From contig CAJWSE010000008.1 of assembly GCA_913046275.1 (NCBI GenBank), positions 1 through 16,763 of the forward strand: a DNA stretch of 16,763 nt, read 5' to 3'. The notes below the pieces were generated by a model that searched no databases, was not told the origin of the DNA, and saw only the letters and a program-made list of their open reading frames with translations. How positions within the stretch are numbered: the stretch's first letter is position 1; every line of letters starts with the position of its first letter. Both the position numbers and the translations under genes were made by a program. The DNA comes from an uncultured Phycisphaerae bacterium (lineage in GTDB: Bacteria; Planctomycetota; Phycisphaerae; Phycisphaerales; SM1A02). Positions 7,069 through 13,861 of the stretch are shown here, piece after piece.

Positions 7069-8417
7069 GTGAGTTACCAAGCGATTTGAGCAGGCGCATT
7101 GAGGAGCATGGGCAATCTCATCTGCTTCGGTTTTGGGATGAACTTACTGAAGCTAATCAGAGGAGTTTTTTAAACCAATTAGAGTCAATCGATTTTGGTT
7201 TGTTTGCATCGTTAAAAGATCAGTCAGCGAGTAAACCAATGGGGAGAATCGAACCCGCGCAAACTTGCGCTCCAGACGCTACCTGCAAATCAATTGGTGA
7301 AAAAATATTACGATCTGGCGAATTAGGTGTTCTTACACTTGCAGGCGGTCAAGGATCTCGGCTCGGTTGGAGTGGCCCAAAGGGAACGTTTCCTGCAACA
7401 CCTGTCACAGGCAAATCCCTCTTTCAAGTAATTGCAGAGCAAATTGTCTTTGCGACAAAAAAATATGGCATGCCCATTCCTTGGTACATCATGACGAGTG
7501 AGGAAAATGATGCTTCGACGCGATCATTTTTACTCGATAATAATTGCTTTGGTTTAGATAGAACGGATATCTTTTTATTTAAGCAAGGAGAAGTTCCTGT
7601 AGTAGATAAAGAAGGCAAGATGCTTCTAGCTGAAAAGGGCAAAATAGCTGTGAGTCCTGATGGTAGCGGGGGTGTTCTGGGTGCTTTGCAGCAATCAGGG
7701 GCACTTGAAGAGATGGAATCGCGAGGTGTGCAATATCTTTCTTATTTGCAAATTGACAACCCACTTGTTCATGCTGTGGACCCTGTTTTTTTGGGTATGC
7801 ATGTCAGCGGCGACTCTTCTCAAGAAGTAACAAGCAAGTTTGTAAAGAAAACAAATCCTAGCGAGCGAGTTGGAGTATTTTGTTCTGTAGATGGAAGGCT
7901 GCGTATTGTTGAATACAGCGAATTGCCCCCAGAAAAAGCAAAACAAACAGATGCAAATGGTGAATTAATCTTTCAAGCGGGTTCGATTGCCATTCATATT
8001 ATGTCCCCAGAATTTTTAAAGAATACAGAGTGCGAATTACCCTGGCATCTTGCACATAAAAAGGTTTCATATATCGATATTGAAACGGGTGAACGTGTTG
8101 TGCCTGATACGCCGAATGCTTACAAATATGAGCGATTTGTTTTTGATATTCTTCCGTTGGCCCGCTGCTCAATCGTTGTGGAAACTTGCCGAGAAGAAGA
8201 ATTTGCACCAATTAAAAATGCGACGGGTCAGGATTCAAAAGAGACTAGCCAAGCGATGCAGTTACGGCGGGCAATATGCTGGTTGGAAGCAAATGGTATT
8301 GAGGTAAATCCGAATGCCAGAGTCGAGATAAGCGCTCTAACCGCGAGTTGTTCTGAGGATTTGCAGGGTCTCAAAATGCCCACCTCAGTAGGAGAACATG
8401 ATATTGTGGTGTTATAA
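7065..8417 (+). CDS. UDP-N-acetylhexosamine pyrophosphorylase, eukaryote-type (UAP1/UDPGP family)
   Basis: The enzyme would join UTP and GlcNAc-1-P (or GalNAc-1-P) to make the UDP-sugar. Residues 92-107 contain LAGGQGSRLG followed by PKG, the nucleotide-binding signature of the UAP1 family. Further family marks are PxxWYIMTS (about 137-144), FKQGEVPVVD (172-181), SPDGSGGVLGAL (197-208), LQIDNPL (228-234) and NPSERVG. The length of 450 aa is close to eukaryotic UAP1 (about 480-520) and unlike bacterial GlmU, as there is no left-handed beta-helix or acetyltransferase domain. The only upstream in-frame start that fits is TTG 7065, overlapping the phoU stop as TTGA. DedA follows after 2 nt. UDP-glucose pyrophosphorylase activity is the main alternative. 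Confidence 0.88.
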   Translation: MSELPSDLSRRIEEHGQSHLLRFWDELTEANQRSFLNQLESIDFGLFASLKDQSASKPMGRIEPAQTCAPDATCKSIGEKILRSGELGVLTLAGGQGSRLGWSGPKGTFPATPVTGKSLFQVIAEQIVFATKKYGMPIPWYIMTSEENDASTRSFLLDNNCFGLDRTDIFLFKQGEVPVVDKEGKMLLAEKGKIAVSPDGSGGVLGALQQSGALEEMESRGVQYLSYLQIDNPLVHAVDPVFLGMHVSGDSSQEVTSKFVKKTNPSERVGVFCSVDGRLRIVEYSELPPEKAKQTDANGELIFQAGSIAIHIMSPEFLKNTECELPWHLAHKKVSYIDIETGERVVPDTPNAYKYERFVFDILPLARCSIVVETCREEEFAPIKNATGQDSKETSQAMQLRRAICWLEANGIEVNPNARVEISALTASCSEDLQGLKMPTSVGEHDIVVL

Positions 8418-8419
8418 CG

Positions 8420-9088
8420 ATGGAATCATGGATTGATCAACTGATAGGCGGCGTCAACCCCACAGTGGGGCCGTTCATCGTATGTGGGCTTTTGTTACTT
8501 TCTGGCATTGGGATTCCAATTAGTGAAGACATCATTATCATTCCTGCTGGAATGCTTGTACAACAAGGCGCATTACCCTTGCTGCCAACAGTGCTTGCAG
8601 CATATTTTGGAGTGGTTTGTGGAGACTTGCTATGGTTTATTGTGTGCTCAAAGTTAGGCCATAGGCTACTTCATAAAAAATGGTTCAAGCGCATGGTTCA
8701 TCCAAAACGCATGTTGCAAGTAAAATATCAGTTTGACGTTCGCGGTATTTGGGTCATTATTCTTGCACGATTCATTCCAGCTAGTCGAACATCTACGATT
8801 GCTGTCGCGGGCATGATGCACATGAAGTTTTGGAAATTTGCTTCGGCAACTGCTGTTTGCTGTCTCTTGACAGCTCCAATGCAATTATTTGCAGGTTGGT
8901 GGATTGCAGATAGTATTGCATCAAAAAGTACTGTTGAACTGGTCGTCCGCCTGGTTGGACTAGCAATGGTGGTGGTTGCGTTTGCTTGGGGCTATAGATT
9001 GTGGTCAAAGCATCGAAAGTCTGGAAACAATATTCCCAGGGCCCAAATTTCATGGTTAAGCGATTTGCCCAAGAAAGAAAAAGAGTAG
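8420..9088 (+). CDS. DedA-family (VTT/SNARE-associated) membrane protein
   Basis: This 222-aa protein has the DedA layout: an amphipathic N-terminus, a hydrophobic segment (about 15-30), the re-entrant motif GIPISEDIIIIPAG with Glu36, a second membrane stretch (about 55-77), a basic loop, then ARFIPASR (116-123) with conserved Arg and Pro and a following glycine (VAG). Two further membrane segments come after (about 138-163 and 175-193), with a basic cytoplasmic tail. DedA proteins flip lipid carriers such as undecaprenyl phosphate or phosphatidylethanolamine. It follows the UDP-sugar pyrophosphorylase gene by 2 nt, so a link to envelope glycan assembly is plausible. A second VTT-domain gene lies at 12234-12830. 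Confidence 0.9.
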   Translation: MESWIDQLIGGVNPTVGPFIVCGLLLLSGIGIPISEDIIIIPAGMLVQQGALPLLPTVLAAYFGVVCGDLLWFIVCSKLGHRLLHKKWFKRMVHPKRMLQVKYQFDVRGIWVIILARFIPASRTSTIAVAGMMHMKFWKFASATAVCCLLTAPMQLFAGWWIADSIASKSTVELVVRLVGLAMVVVAFAWGYRLWSKHRKSGNNIPRAQISWLSDLPKKEKE

Positions 9089-9109
9089 ATAGAACGGAAC
9101 GAATACGAC

Positions 9110-9121
9110 TATAATAGTTGC
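9110..9121 (+). promoter_or_regulatory. Predicted leaderless promoter (TATAAT + 6 nt) of the kinase/deoxyribosyltransferase-like gene
   Basis: A perfect TATAAT at 9110-9115 is followed by AGTTGC and then ATG 9122. Transcription normally starts about 7 nt after the -10 box, which places +1 on the A of ATG. No Shine-Dalgarno is present. The -35 region has no TTGACA-like hexamer at 16-18 nt. Confidence 0.65.
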
Positions 9122-10255
9122 ATGAGAACAGTAATTACCGGCCAAATTGGTATGGATAAAAAGCCATATCTTGAACAAACAGCTCAATTAGCAGGTGAAC
9201 GCGGTGGGAATATCGAAGTATTTAATGTTGGGCAAATGATGTATAGTGAGGGGCCAGATATCCGACCGGGTCGAATACTTGATTTGCCACTAAGCCGATT
9301 GCACTCACTCAGGCGCGCCGCGATTAAAGATATAGTCTCAGCAACTTCTCCCATTGATGAGCATCCTAATGTTGTTATGAATACGCATGCTACTTTTCGC
9401 TGGAGGCATGGATTATTTCCTGCCTTTGACTTCGATCAGTTGAAGGCATTTAAGCCAAATTTATTTATTTGTCTTGTTGATAATATCGAGGTTGTGCACG
9501 ATCGTTTACATGCGGAACATGACATCGATGCAACGCTTAAGGATTGCATGGTTTGGCGCGAAGAAGAAATTCTCGCAACAGAATTAATGGCGCAAGCATG
9601 CGGTTGCAGCAATCAATTTTATGTGCTTAGCCGTGGGCGCCATCAAGATACTACAGAAACTTGCTACAAATTAATTTCGAGAAATAACCTGAAGAAGGTT
9701 TACCCTAGTTTTCCAATGAGCCATGTCGTTGATATGCCAGATATTTTGGAAGAAATCGACCAATTTAGAGCTGCGCTGGCTAAACATTTTATTACCTTCG
9801 ATCCGGCAGATGTAGATGAAAAATTATTGCTTGACCGTGGAATTGATGCAGCGAAGGAAGGCAAAGATTGGATAGAAGTGGAGCCTCATGCATTTGGTGG
9901 GAAAAAAGAAAGCGAGCCAATGCGTGTGTCTGTTAGAGAAATTCTTGACATTGCTGGCGATATTGATGGGCAGATTTATATGCGCGATTTTCGCTTAATA
10001 GATCAGTCTGATATGATTGTTTCATTAGTGCCAGAGTTGCCCGGGGGTGTTCCAGGTCTATCCAGTGGTGTTGAGCGAGAGTTGCAACATGCCTGGGAGC
10101 ATACGAAGGAGGTTTATGTTGTTTGGAAGCCAACTAAGCCACCATCACCATTTATTACTGAAACAGCGACAAAAATATTTTCCTCTGTCGAAGAAGCCTT
10201 AGAATATTTTTCAGAACAAGGGTATTTTGAAATGGCGAATTTGTTTGGGCATTAA
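9122..10255 (+). CDS. Two-domain protein: AdkA-like P-loop kinase plus nucleoside 2-deoxyribosyltransferase-like domain
   Basis: Residues 1-190 resemble archaeal-type adenylate kinase AdkA: VITG start, VFNVGQMM (33-40), the DLP...LRR...I helix (54-71), VVMNTHATFRW (84-94), and KPNLFICLVDN...VHDRL (111-129). The Walker A loop is degenerate: G7-Q-I-G-M-D-K13-K14 keeps the Lys but loses the Gly before it and the Ser/Thr after. Residues about 191-377 look like the nucleoside 2-deoxyribosyltransferase fold: a first strand KVYPSFPMS (192-200), FDP (226-228), RDFRLIDQSDMIVSLVPE (288-305), GVERELQHAW (316-325) with candidate catalytic Glu318 or Glu320, and VYVVWKP. Both domain assignments come from recalled motifs. 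The gene stands alone, starts from its own promoter and ends overlapping truA. Substrate unknown; nucleotide salvage, remodelling or signalling are all possible. Confidence 0.65.
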   Translation: MRTVITGQIGMDKKPYLEQTAQLAGERGGNIEVFNVGQMMYSEGPDIRPGRILDLPLSRLHSLRRAAIKDIVSATSPIDEHPNVVMNTHATFRWRHGLFPAFDFDQLKAFKPNLFICLVDNIEVVHDRLHAEHDIDATLKDCMVWREEEILATELMAQACGCSNQFYVLSRGRHQDTTETCYKLISRNNLKKVYPSFPMSHVVDMPDILEEIDQFRAALAKHFITFDPADVDEKLLLDRGIDAAKEGKDWIEVEPHAFGGKKESEPMRVSVREILDIAGDIDGQIYMRDFRLIDQSDMIVSLVPELPGGVPGLSSGVERELQHAWEHTKEVYVVWKPTKPPSPFITETATKIFSSVEEALEYFSEQGYFEMANLFGH

Positions 10256-11016
10256 TTGAACGAAACCCATTCTAAACTTAAACCACAAGCCGGCAGAGTT
10301 TTGCCGGCTTTTTGTCTATCGCAAGATTTGATGACTTTTGGGATGTTTTCTGGACTAATATAGCCGCGGCCTACTTCGAGAAGAGTACCCGCAATAATTC
10401 GAACCATATTCCAGAGAAAACCAGATCCAGAAACATCAATTGAGATACGCCAATTCTCTAAGTCGGTTATGGAACATCCTGTAACTTTTCGAACCGTCGA
10501 TTCGCGACCATGATTTAGTTTTGTGAATCCAGCAAAGTCATGTTCGCCAATAAAGTGAAGAGCAGCCTCTTGCATTTTTACAACGTCAAGTTTGTATGCC
10601 GTATGCGCCAAAAAACGCCTGTTAAAAAGTGGCTTGTTTAGTGGGTTGCTGCAACCATGCGCGAGTGAATATTTATATCCCTTTGAGGTGCAATCGTCGA
10701 TGGGGTTAAAAGTAGTATTGGTTTCTTCGATTGACTTTACTTGTACATCGTCAGGTAACCATGAGTTAATACCCATGATAAGTTTTTCTGGTGGAATAAC
10801 ATTGTCGGTTGCAAAAGTAGCAACTTGTCCACGAGCGTGAACTCCAGAATCTGTTCTTGATGCTCCAATAAGTGTGATAGGTTCGCGTACTACTTTGGCC
10901 ACCGCTTTTTCCATGGTTTCTTGTACGGTGCGCAATGAGGCCTTGCCAGGTCTGTGTTGGGTTTGCCAACCATGGAAATCAGTGCCATCGTAAGCAACAA
11001 TCATTTTATAACGCAT
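10252..11016 (-). CDS. truA: tRNA pseudouridine(38-40) synthase TruA
   Basis: TruA isomerises uridines 38-40 in the anticodon stem. The 254-aa protein has YDGTDFHGWQ (9-18), the catalytic block GASRTDSGVHA with nucleophile Asp56, NSWLPDDVQV, the KGYKY motif, HDFAGF and GSGFLWNMVRII near the C-terminus, all in the expected order and at normal length. It is transcribed alone on the minus strand from a region shared with the deacetylase gene. Its stop overlaps the stop of the convergent fusion gene by 4 nt. The last 20 codons also encode, on the other strand, an intrinsic terminator for that neighbour (10287-10313), which constrains the codons for A-G-K-T-L-P-A-C-G. The start ATG has no Shine-Dalgarno. 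Confidence 0.96.
   Translation of the reverse strand: MRYKMIVAYDGTDFHGWQTQHRPGKASLRTVQETMEKAVAKVVREPITLIGASRTDSGVHARGQVATFATDNVIPPEKLIMGINSWLPDDVQVKSIEETNTTFNPIDDCTSKGYKYSLAHGCSNPLNKPLFNRRFLAHTAYKLDVVKMQEAALHFIGEHDFAGFTKLNHGRESTVRKVTGCSITDLENWRISIDVSGSGFLWNMVRIIAGTLLEVGRGYISPENIPKVIKSCDRQKAGKTLPACGLSLEWVSFN
10287..10313 (+). terminator. Intrinsic terminator of the upstream fusion gene, inside truA on the opposite strand
   Basis: A perfect 9-bp stem (AAGCCGGCA at 10287-10295 with TGCCGGCTT at 10302-10310) has a 6-nt loop and is GC-rich in the middle. It runs into a T-run (10309-10313) on the plus strand. It starts 31 nt after the stop at 10255. On the minus strand the stem is preceded by A's and not followed by T's, so it would act only on plus-strand transcripts. 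Confidence 0.85.
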
Positions 11017-11028
11017 CTATATATTTTA
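11017..11028 (-). promoter_or_regulatory. truA: Predicted leaderless promoter (TAAAAT + 6 nt) of truA
   Basis: On the minus strand TAAAAT (11023-11028) is followed by ATATAG and ATG 11016, the same geometry as at four other starts here. The surrounding run is very AT-rich (TATAAAATATATAG), so the register of the -10 box is less certain. The expected -35 position falls inside the 11036-11070 dyad. Confidence 0.45.
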
Positions 11029-11035
11029 TAGTGAG

Positions 11036-11070
11036 TGTAACTAGAGTGCTCTTGCAGCACTCTAGTTACA
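11036..11070. repeat. Perfect 15-bp inverted repeat between truA and the deacetylase gene
   Basis: The left arm TGTAACTAGAGTGCT (11036-11050) and right arm AGCACTCTAGTTACA (11056-11070) are exact reverse complements around a 5-nt centre, CTTGC. Neither side is followed by a T-run, so an intrinsic terminator is unlikely. The dyad covers the expected -35 positions of both divergent promoters and the right arm runs into the -10 box of the deacetylase gene. An operator binding a dimeric regulator is the simplest reading; a hairpin in a longer transcript is the alternative. Confidence 0.8.
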
Positions 11071-11078
11071 ATACCCAC
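11067..11078 (+). promoter_or_regulatory. Predicted leaderless promoter (TACAAT + 6 nt) of the PIG-L deacetylase gene
   Basis: TACAAT at 11067-11072 is followed by ACCCAC and ATG 11079. No Shine-Dalgarno precedes the ATG. The first four bases of the -10 box belong to the right arm of the inverted repeat, so a protein bound there would cover the promoter. Confidence 0.6.
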
Positions 11079-11765
11079 ATGGCACAAATACTTATTGTCG
11101 GACCTCATCCTGATGACCAAGAATTGGGAATGGGTGGCACAATCGCTAAATTTGTTCACCAGGGGCATAATGTTTTGCTCCTTGATATGACTAGTGGCGA
11201 GCCAACCCCACATGGTACTCCAGAGCTCAGGGCAAAAGAAGCGGCGGCGGCTGCAGAGCTTCTTGGTGTTTCCAGAACAACAGTTAATTTGCCAAATCGG
11301 TATGTAGAGCACTCGATTGCAGCTCGCCATGCAGTTGCCTCAGTTATTCGTGAGCATAAAACAGATATTATTTTTACACCTTACTTTGAAGACGCGCACC
11401 CAGATCATATCGCGACAACAAAGATTGTCGAAGATGCGAGATTTGATGCCAAGCTCACGAAGATCGACTTGGCAGGTGAACCGATTTATCCAAAGTGGCT
11501 ATTTTATTATTATTGTACGCACTTGCGAATTGTCCCCCAGCCAAGCTTCCTTATTGATACAACGGGGTATTCAACACAGAAGCGCCAAGCAATTGTTGCT
11601 TACGAGACGCAATTTGTTATACCTGAAGGCAACAGACGAATTGTCGATTGGATAGAGGCTCAAGATAAATATTTTGGTGGTCGGTTGCGTACAGAAACCG
11701 CTGAGCCATTTTATACTCGTGAACCAATTGGTCTTGCCGATTTAGATTCATTAACTACCAGTTGA
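11079..11765 (+). CDS. PIG-L/LmbE-family N-acetylglucosaminyl deacetylase, BshB1-like
   Basis: The family removes acetyl groups from GlcNAc-linked substrates using a zinc ion. Start ATG 11079 gives [20 protein letters not shown], the classical N-terminus with zinc ligands His10 and Asp13 and catalytic Asp12. The longer frame back to 10935 only runs antisense through truA. The second zinc motif is EDAHPDH with His110. [19 protein letters not shown], the VNLPNR segment and [10 protein letters not shown] closely follow BshB1, the bacillithiol enzyme that deacetylates GlcNAc-malate. At 228 aa the length also fits BshB1. No other bacillithiol gene is in the window, so the substrate could be another GlcNAc conjugate. 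It ends 15 nt inside the convergent dut gene. Confidence 0.88.
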   Translation: MAQILIVGPHPDDQELGMGGTIAKFVHQGHNVLLLDMTSGEPTPHGTPELRAKEAAAAAELLGVSRTTVNLPNRYVEHSIAARHAVASVIREHKTDIIFTPYFEDAHPDHIATTKIVEDARFDAKLTKIDLAGEPIYPKWLFYYYCTHLRIVPQPSFLIDTTGYSTQKRQAIVAYETQFVIPEGNRRIVDWIEAQDKYFGGRLRTETAEPFYTREPIGLADLDSLTTS

Positions 11766-12194
11766 ACCAAAACCACCCGTCCCTCGATCAGTATCATTAA
11801 GCTCTTCTACTATGATGAAACTAGCTTGCACGACTGGTGCGATAATCATCTGCGCAATCCTCATATTTGGCTCAACTAGGAATGGTTTAGACCCCAAGTT
11901 AATAAGTGGAACTTTTACTTCGCCTCGATAATCCGCATCAATGGTTCCCGGCGAGTTTGGTAACGTCACACCAGACTTAGAAGCAAGGCCACTACGAGGC
12001 CGAACTTGAGCCTCAAAACCCTCTGGTAAAGCTATCGCAAAGCCAAGTGGAACCATTGCTATGCCAGAGGGTTCAATTACTACGTCTTGTTCAATTGCTG
12101 CGTATAAATCCATGCCAGCAGCTTGTGTCGATTCATAGCTTGGTATCGTCGCAAGTTGTGATAGCTGTTTGTATTTCACTTGAACGTGCTGCAT
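11751..12194 (-). CDS. dut: dUTP diphosphatase (trimeric dUTPase)
   Basis: The enzyme hydrolyses dUTP to dUMP and pyrophosphate, keeping uracil out of DNA. All five motifs of the trimeric family are present in the 147-aa protein: AGMDLYA (26-32), PRSGLASK (66-73), [11 protein letters not shown] (83-93) with catalytic Asp86, RIAQMI (112-117), and the Gly-rich C-terminal arm [10 protein letters not shown] (137-146). Length is normal. It is a single-gene unit facing the deacetylase gene, with a 15-nt overlap of 3' ends, and divergent from the YqaA-like gene only 39 nt away. The start has no Shine-Dalgarno but a -10-like box at leaderless distance. Confidence 0.97.
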   Translation of the reverse strand: MQHVQVKYKQLSQLATIPSYESTQAAGMDLYAAIEQDVVIEPSGIAMVPLGFAIALPEGFEAQVRPRSGLASKSGVTLPNSPGTIDADYRGEVKVPLINLGSKPFLVEPNMRIAQMIIAPVVQASFIIVEELNDTDRGTGGFGSTGS

Positions 12195-12206
12195 GTGAAC
12201 ATTGTA
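12195..12206 (-). promoter_or_regulatory. dut: Predicted leaderless promoter (TACAAT + 6 nt) of dut
   Basis: Read on the minus strand, TACAAT (12201-12206) is followed by GTTCAC and ATG 12194. A TTGAAA lies only one base upstream of the hexamer, so it cannot serve as the -35. No Shine-Dalgarno is visible. Confidence 0.6.
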
Positions 12207-12233
12207 ATTTCAAGTCCGTATATGATGCGAGTA

Positions 12234-12830
12234 ATGAACGAAGAAACCATACCAATTTGGGCAATTCACCGCCGACTCTACGAATGGATTCTTGGTTTTG
12301 CGGCTACTTCCATCGCTCCAGTTATTCTATTTTTCATTGCAATCATCGAAGCGTTCATGCCATTTGTCCCACCTGATGTTTTACTGATTCCGATGTGTGT
12401 TGAAAAGCGTGTTAAATCAGCATTTTTCGCAATTATCGCCATCGCTGGTAGCGTCCTCGGTGCGTTAGTAGGTTACTTTATTATTTCATCATTTATTGGG
12501 TCTGGCGCTGAATGGGTGCTTGGAGCAGAGCAAATTGAAATAGTTGTAAGTGAATTTAATAAACGCGGGAGTGCCTATGTTTTCATAGCTGCTCTTACAC
12601 CAGTTCCGTTTTTCGCGCTTACAACTGCTGCAGGAATCGCAAAACTGCATCTCGGTGTTTTTATAACTGCGTGCATCATCGGGCGTTCACTTCGCTATGG
12701 ACTTGAAGCGTTCATCACTTTCAAATTTGGGCAACAAGCCAAAATCTTCATTGATAAGTGGTTCAACACAATCACGATTGTGATGTGCGTGTTCGGCCTA
12801 GCAGTTTGGTATCTTTCGACGTTGCTTTAG
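12234..12830 (+). CDS. YqaA-like VTT-domain membrane protein
   Basis: This 198-aa protein has a short cytoplasmic N-terminus, then a membrane stretch containing EAFMPFVPPDVLLIPM, the Pro-rich re-entrant motif typical of YqaA-type SNARE-associated proteins. A second segment is rich in Gly and Ala (AIIAIAGSVLGALVGYF). A conserved-looking loop, LTPVPFFALTTAAG, is followed by two more hydrophobic stretches. These proteins are relatives of DedA and are thought to act on lipids, but YqaA itself has no settled function. I prefer ATG 12234; ATG 12222 and 12225 are in frame and would add three or four residues. None has a clear Shine-Dalgarno. Its stop overlaps that of moaA by 4 nt. It is distinct from the DedA protein at 8420-9088. 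Confidence 0.82.
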   Translation: MNEETIPIWAIHRRLYEWILGFAATSIAPVILFFIAIIEAFMPFVPPDVLLIPMCVEKRVKSAFFAIIAIAGSVLGALVGYFIISSFIGSGAEWVLGAEQIEIVVSEFNKRGSAYVFIAALTPVPFFALTTAAGIAKLHLGVFITACIIGRSLRYGLEAFITFKFGQQAKIFIDKWFNTITIVMCVFGLAVWYLSTLL

Positions 12831-13861
12831 CCACCCAGTGTAGACATCGTTTTCTCGGGTGGAGAAAAATTGTCTTGGCCCATTGAATGTCCCGCAGACT
12901 TTGCAAAACAAGCATTACGTAAAAACTGTTTCACAATATTGTCAGGCATGTCACTTCGGAGTAAATCTCGGACCGACCACTCATCATCGCTGAATAGGCA
13001 TGGGCGAACTGTTCCATCAGAAAGTACTCGAAGTCGATTACAACCATGGCAAAATGACTGTGAGACTGATGCGATGAAACCAATTCGACCTTTGCTAGAT
13101 GCGAATCGATAGTTCATTGATGTGCTAGATTTTTCATCCCCTTCTCGAACAAGTTCATATTCTTGTTCAATAACTCGCTTCATCTCTTGAGCGGTGACGA
13201 CACTTTCTATAGACCATGATCGCTTGGAATCCAGTGCCATGAATTCAATAAAACGCATGTCAATCTCAAACTCTTGAGCGAATGCAGCAAAACTCAAGAG
13301 TTCATCATCATTGACGCCTTTCATAACAACTGCATTGACTTTGATTGGATTTAGATCTGCTTGTTTGGCTAATTCAATAGAGCGTAACACAGTATCAAGT
13401 GGTGTAAACGAACGTGTAATCAGCTCCTTTTTTTTTGAGTCAAGTGTATCCAAACTAATAGTTATTCGGTCAAGCCCACTTGCTTTCCAGCGTTCGCACC
13501 GTTCTTTAGTTAGTAGCGTTCCATTTGTTGTCAACGCAATATCTACAAAACCAATCTCGCCGACGCGCTCGATTAGTGAATCAAGTTCAGGGTATAGCGT
13601 TGGCTCGCCTCCGGTAATTCTTAGCTTAGTGACACCCAGTTCAAATGACAACGAGGCAAGTCGCACATATTCATCTATTGATAGCAGTGATTTTTTTGGA
13701 AGGTACTTGACATCTGGTTCCATGCAATAGACGCATCGAAAGTTGCAACGATCAGTAACAGAAAGTCGTAAATCAGTGATTACTCGGCCGTGAGAATCAA
13801 TAAGTACATCTGCTACCTGGTTAGTTTGTGGTGGGGCAGGTTGGGTAATGGGAAGTCGCAT
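12827..13861 (-). CDS. moaA: GTP 3',8-cyclase MoaA (radical SAM)
   Basis: MoaA starts molybdenum cofactor synthesis by converting GTP to 3',8-cyclo-7,8-dihydro-GTP. The 344-aa protein carries the radical-SAM cluster CNFRCVYC (Cys39, Cys43, Cys46), the SAM-binding RITGGEP (81-87) and TTNGTLL, and the second [4Fe-4S] site CHGCNRLRVLSDGTVRPC (Cys271, Cys274, Cys288) that binds GTP. It ends in Gly-Gly, which is conserved and functionally important in MoaA. The N-terminus is extended by about 20 residues of Pro/Gln-rich sequence compared with typical MoaA. Its ATG shares one base with the aminotransferase TAA (TAATG), so it is co-translated. No other moa, moe or mog gene is in view. A nine-A run in the coding strand lies at 13428-13436. 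Confidence 0.95.
   Translation of the reverse strand: MRLPITQPAPPQTNQVADVLIDSHGRVITDLRLSVTDRCNFRCVYCMEPDVKYLPKKSLLSIDEYVRLASLSFELGVTKLRITGGEPTLYPELDSLIERVGEIGFVDIALTTNGTLLTKERCERWKASGLDRITISLDTLDSKKKELITRSFTPLDTVLRSIELAKQADLNPIKVNAVVMKGVNDDELLSFAAFAQEFEIDMRFIEFMALDSKRSWSIESVVTAQEMKRVIEQEYELVREGDEKSSTSMNYRFASSKGRIGFIASVSQSFCHGCNRLRVLSDGTVRPCLFSDDEWSVRDLLRSDMPDNIVKQFLRNACFAKSAGHSMGQDNFSPPEKTMSTLGG

Noticed and set aside
11036..11070. Inverted repeat as an intrinsic terminator
   Set aside because: No T-run follows either arm, and it lies between two divergent 5' ends, where no transcript needs to stop.
10935..11078. N-terminal extension of the deacetylase frame
   Set aside because: It runs through truA antisense and the inverted repeat. 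The family N-terminus begins exactly at ATG 11079, which has a -10 box at leaderless distance.
12831..12862. CCACCC...GGGTGG as a terminator after the YqaA-like gene
   Set aside because: The stem is only 6 bp with a 20-nt loop, and A's rather than T's follow on the plus strand.
13311..13730. 139-aa plus-strand open frame inside moaA
   Set aside because: It lies fully antisense to moaA over its conserved core and is Ser-rich without recognisable motifs.
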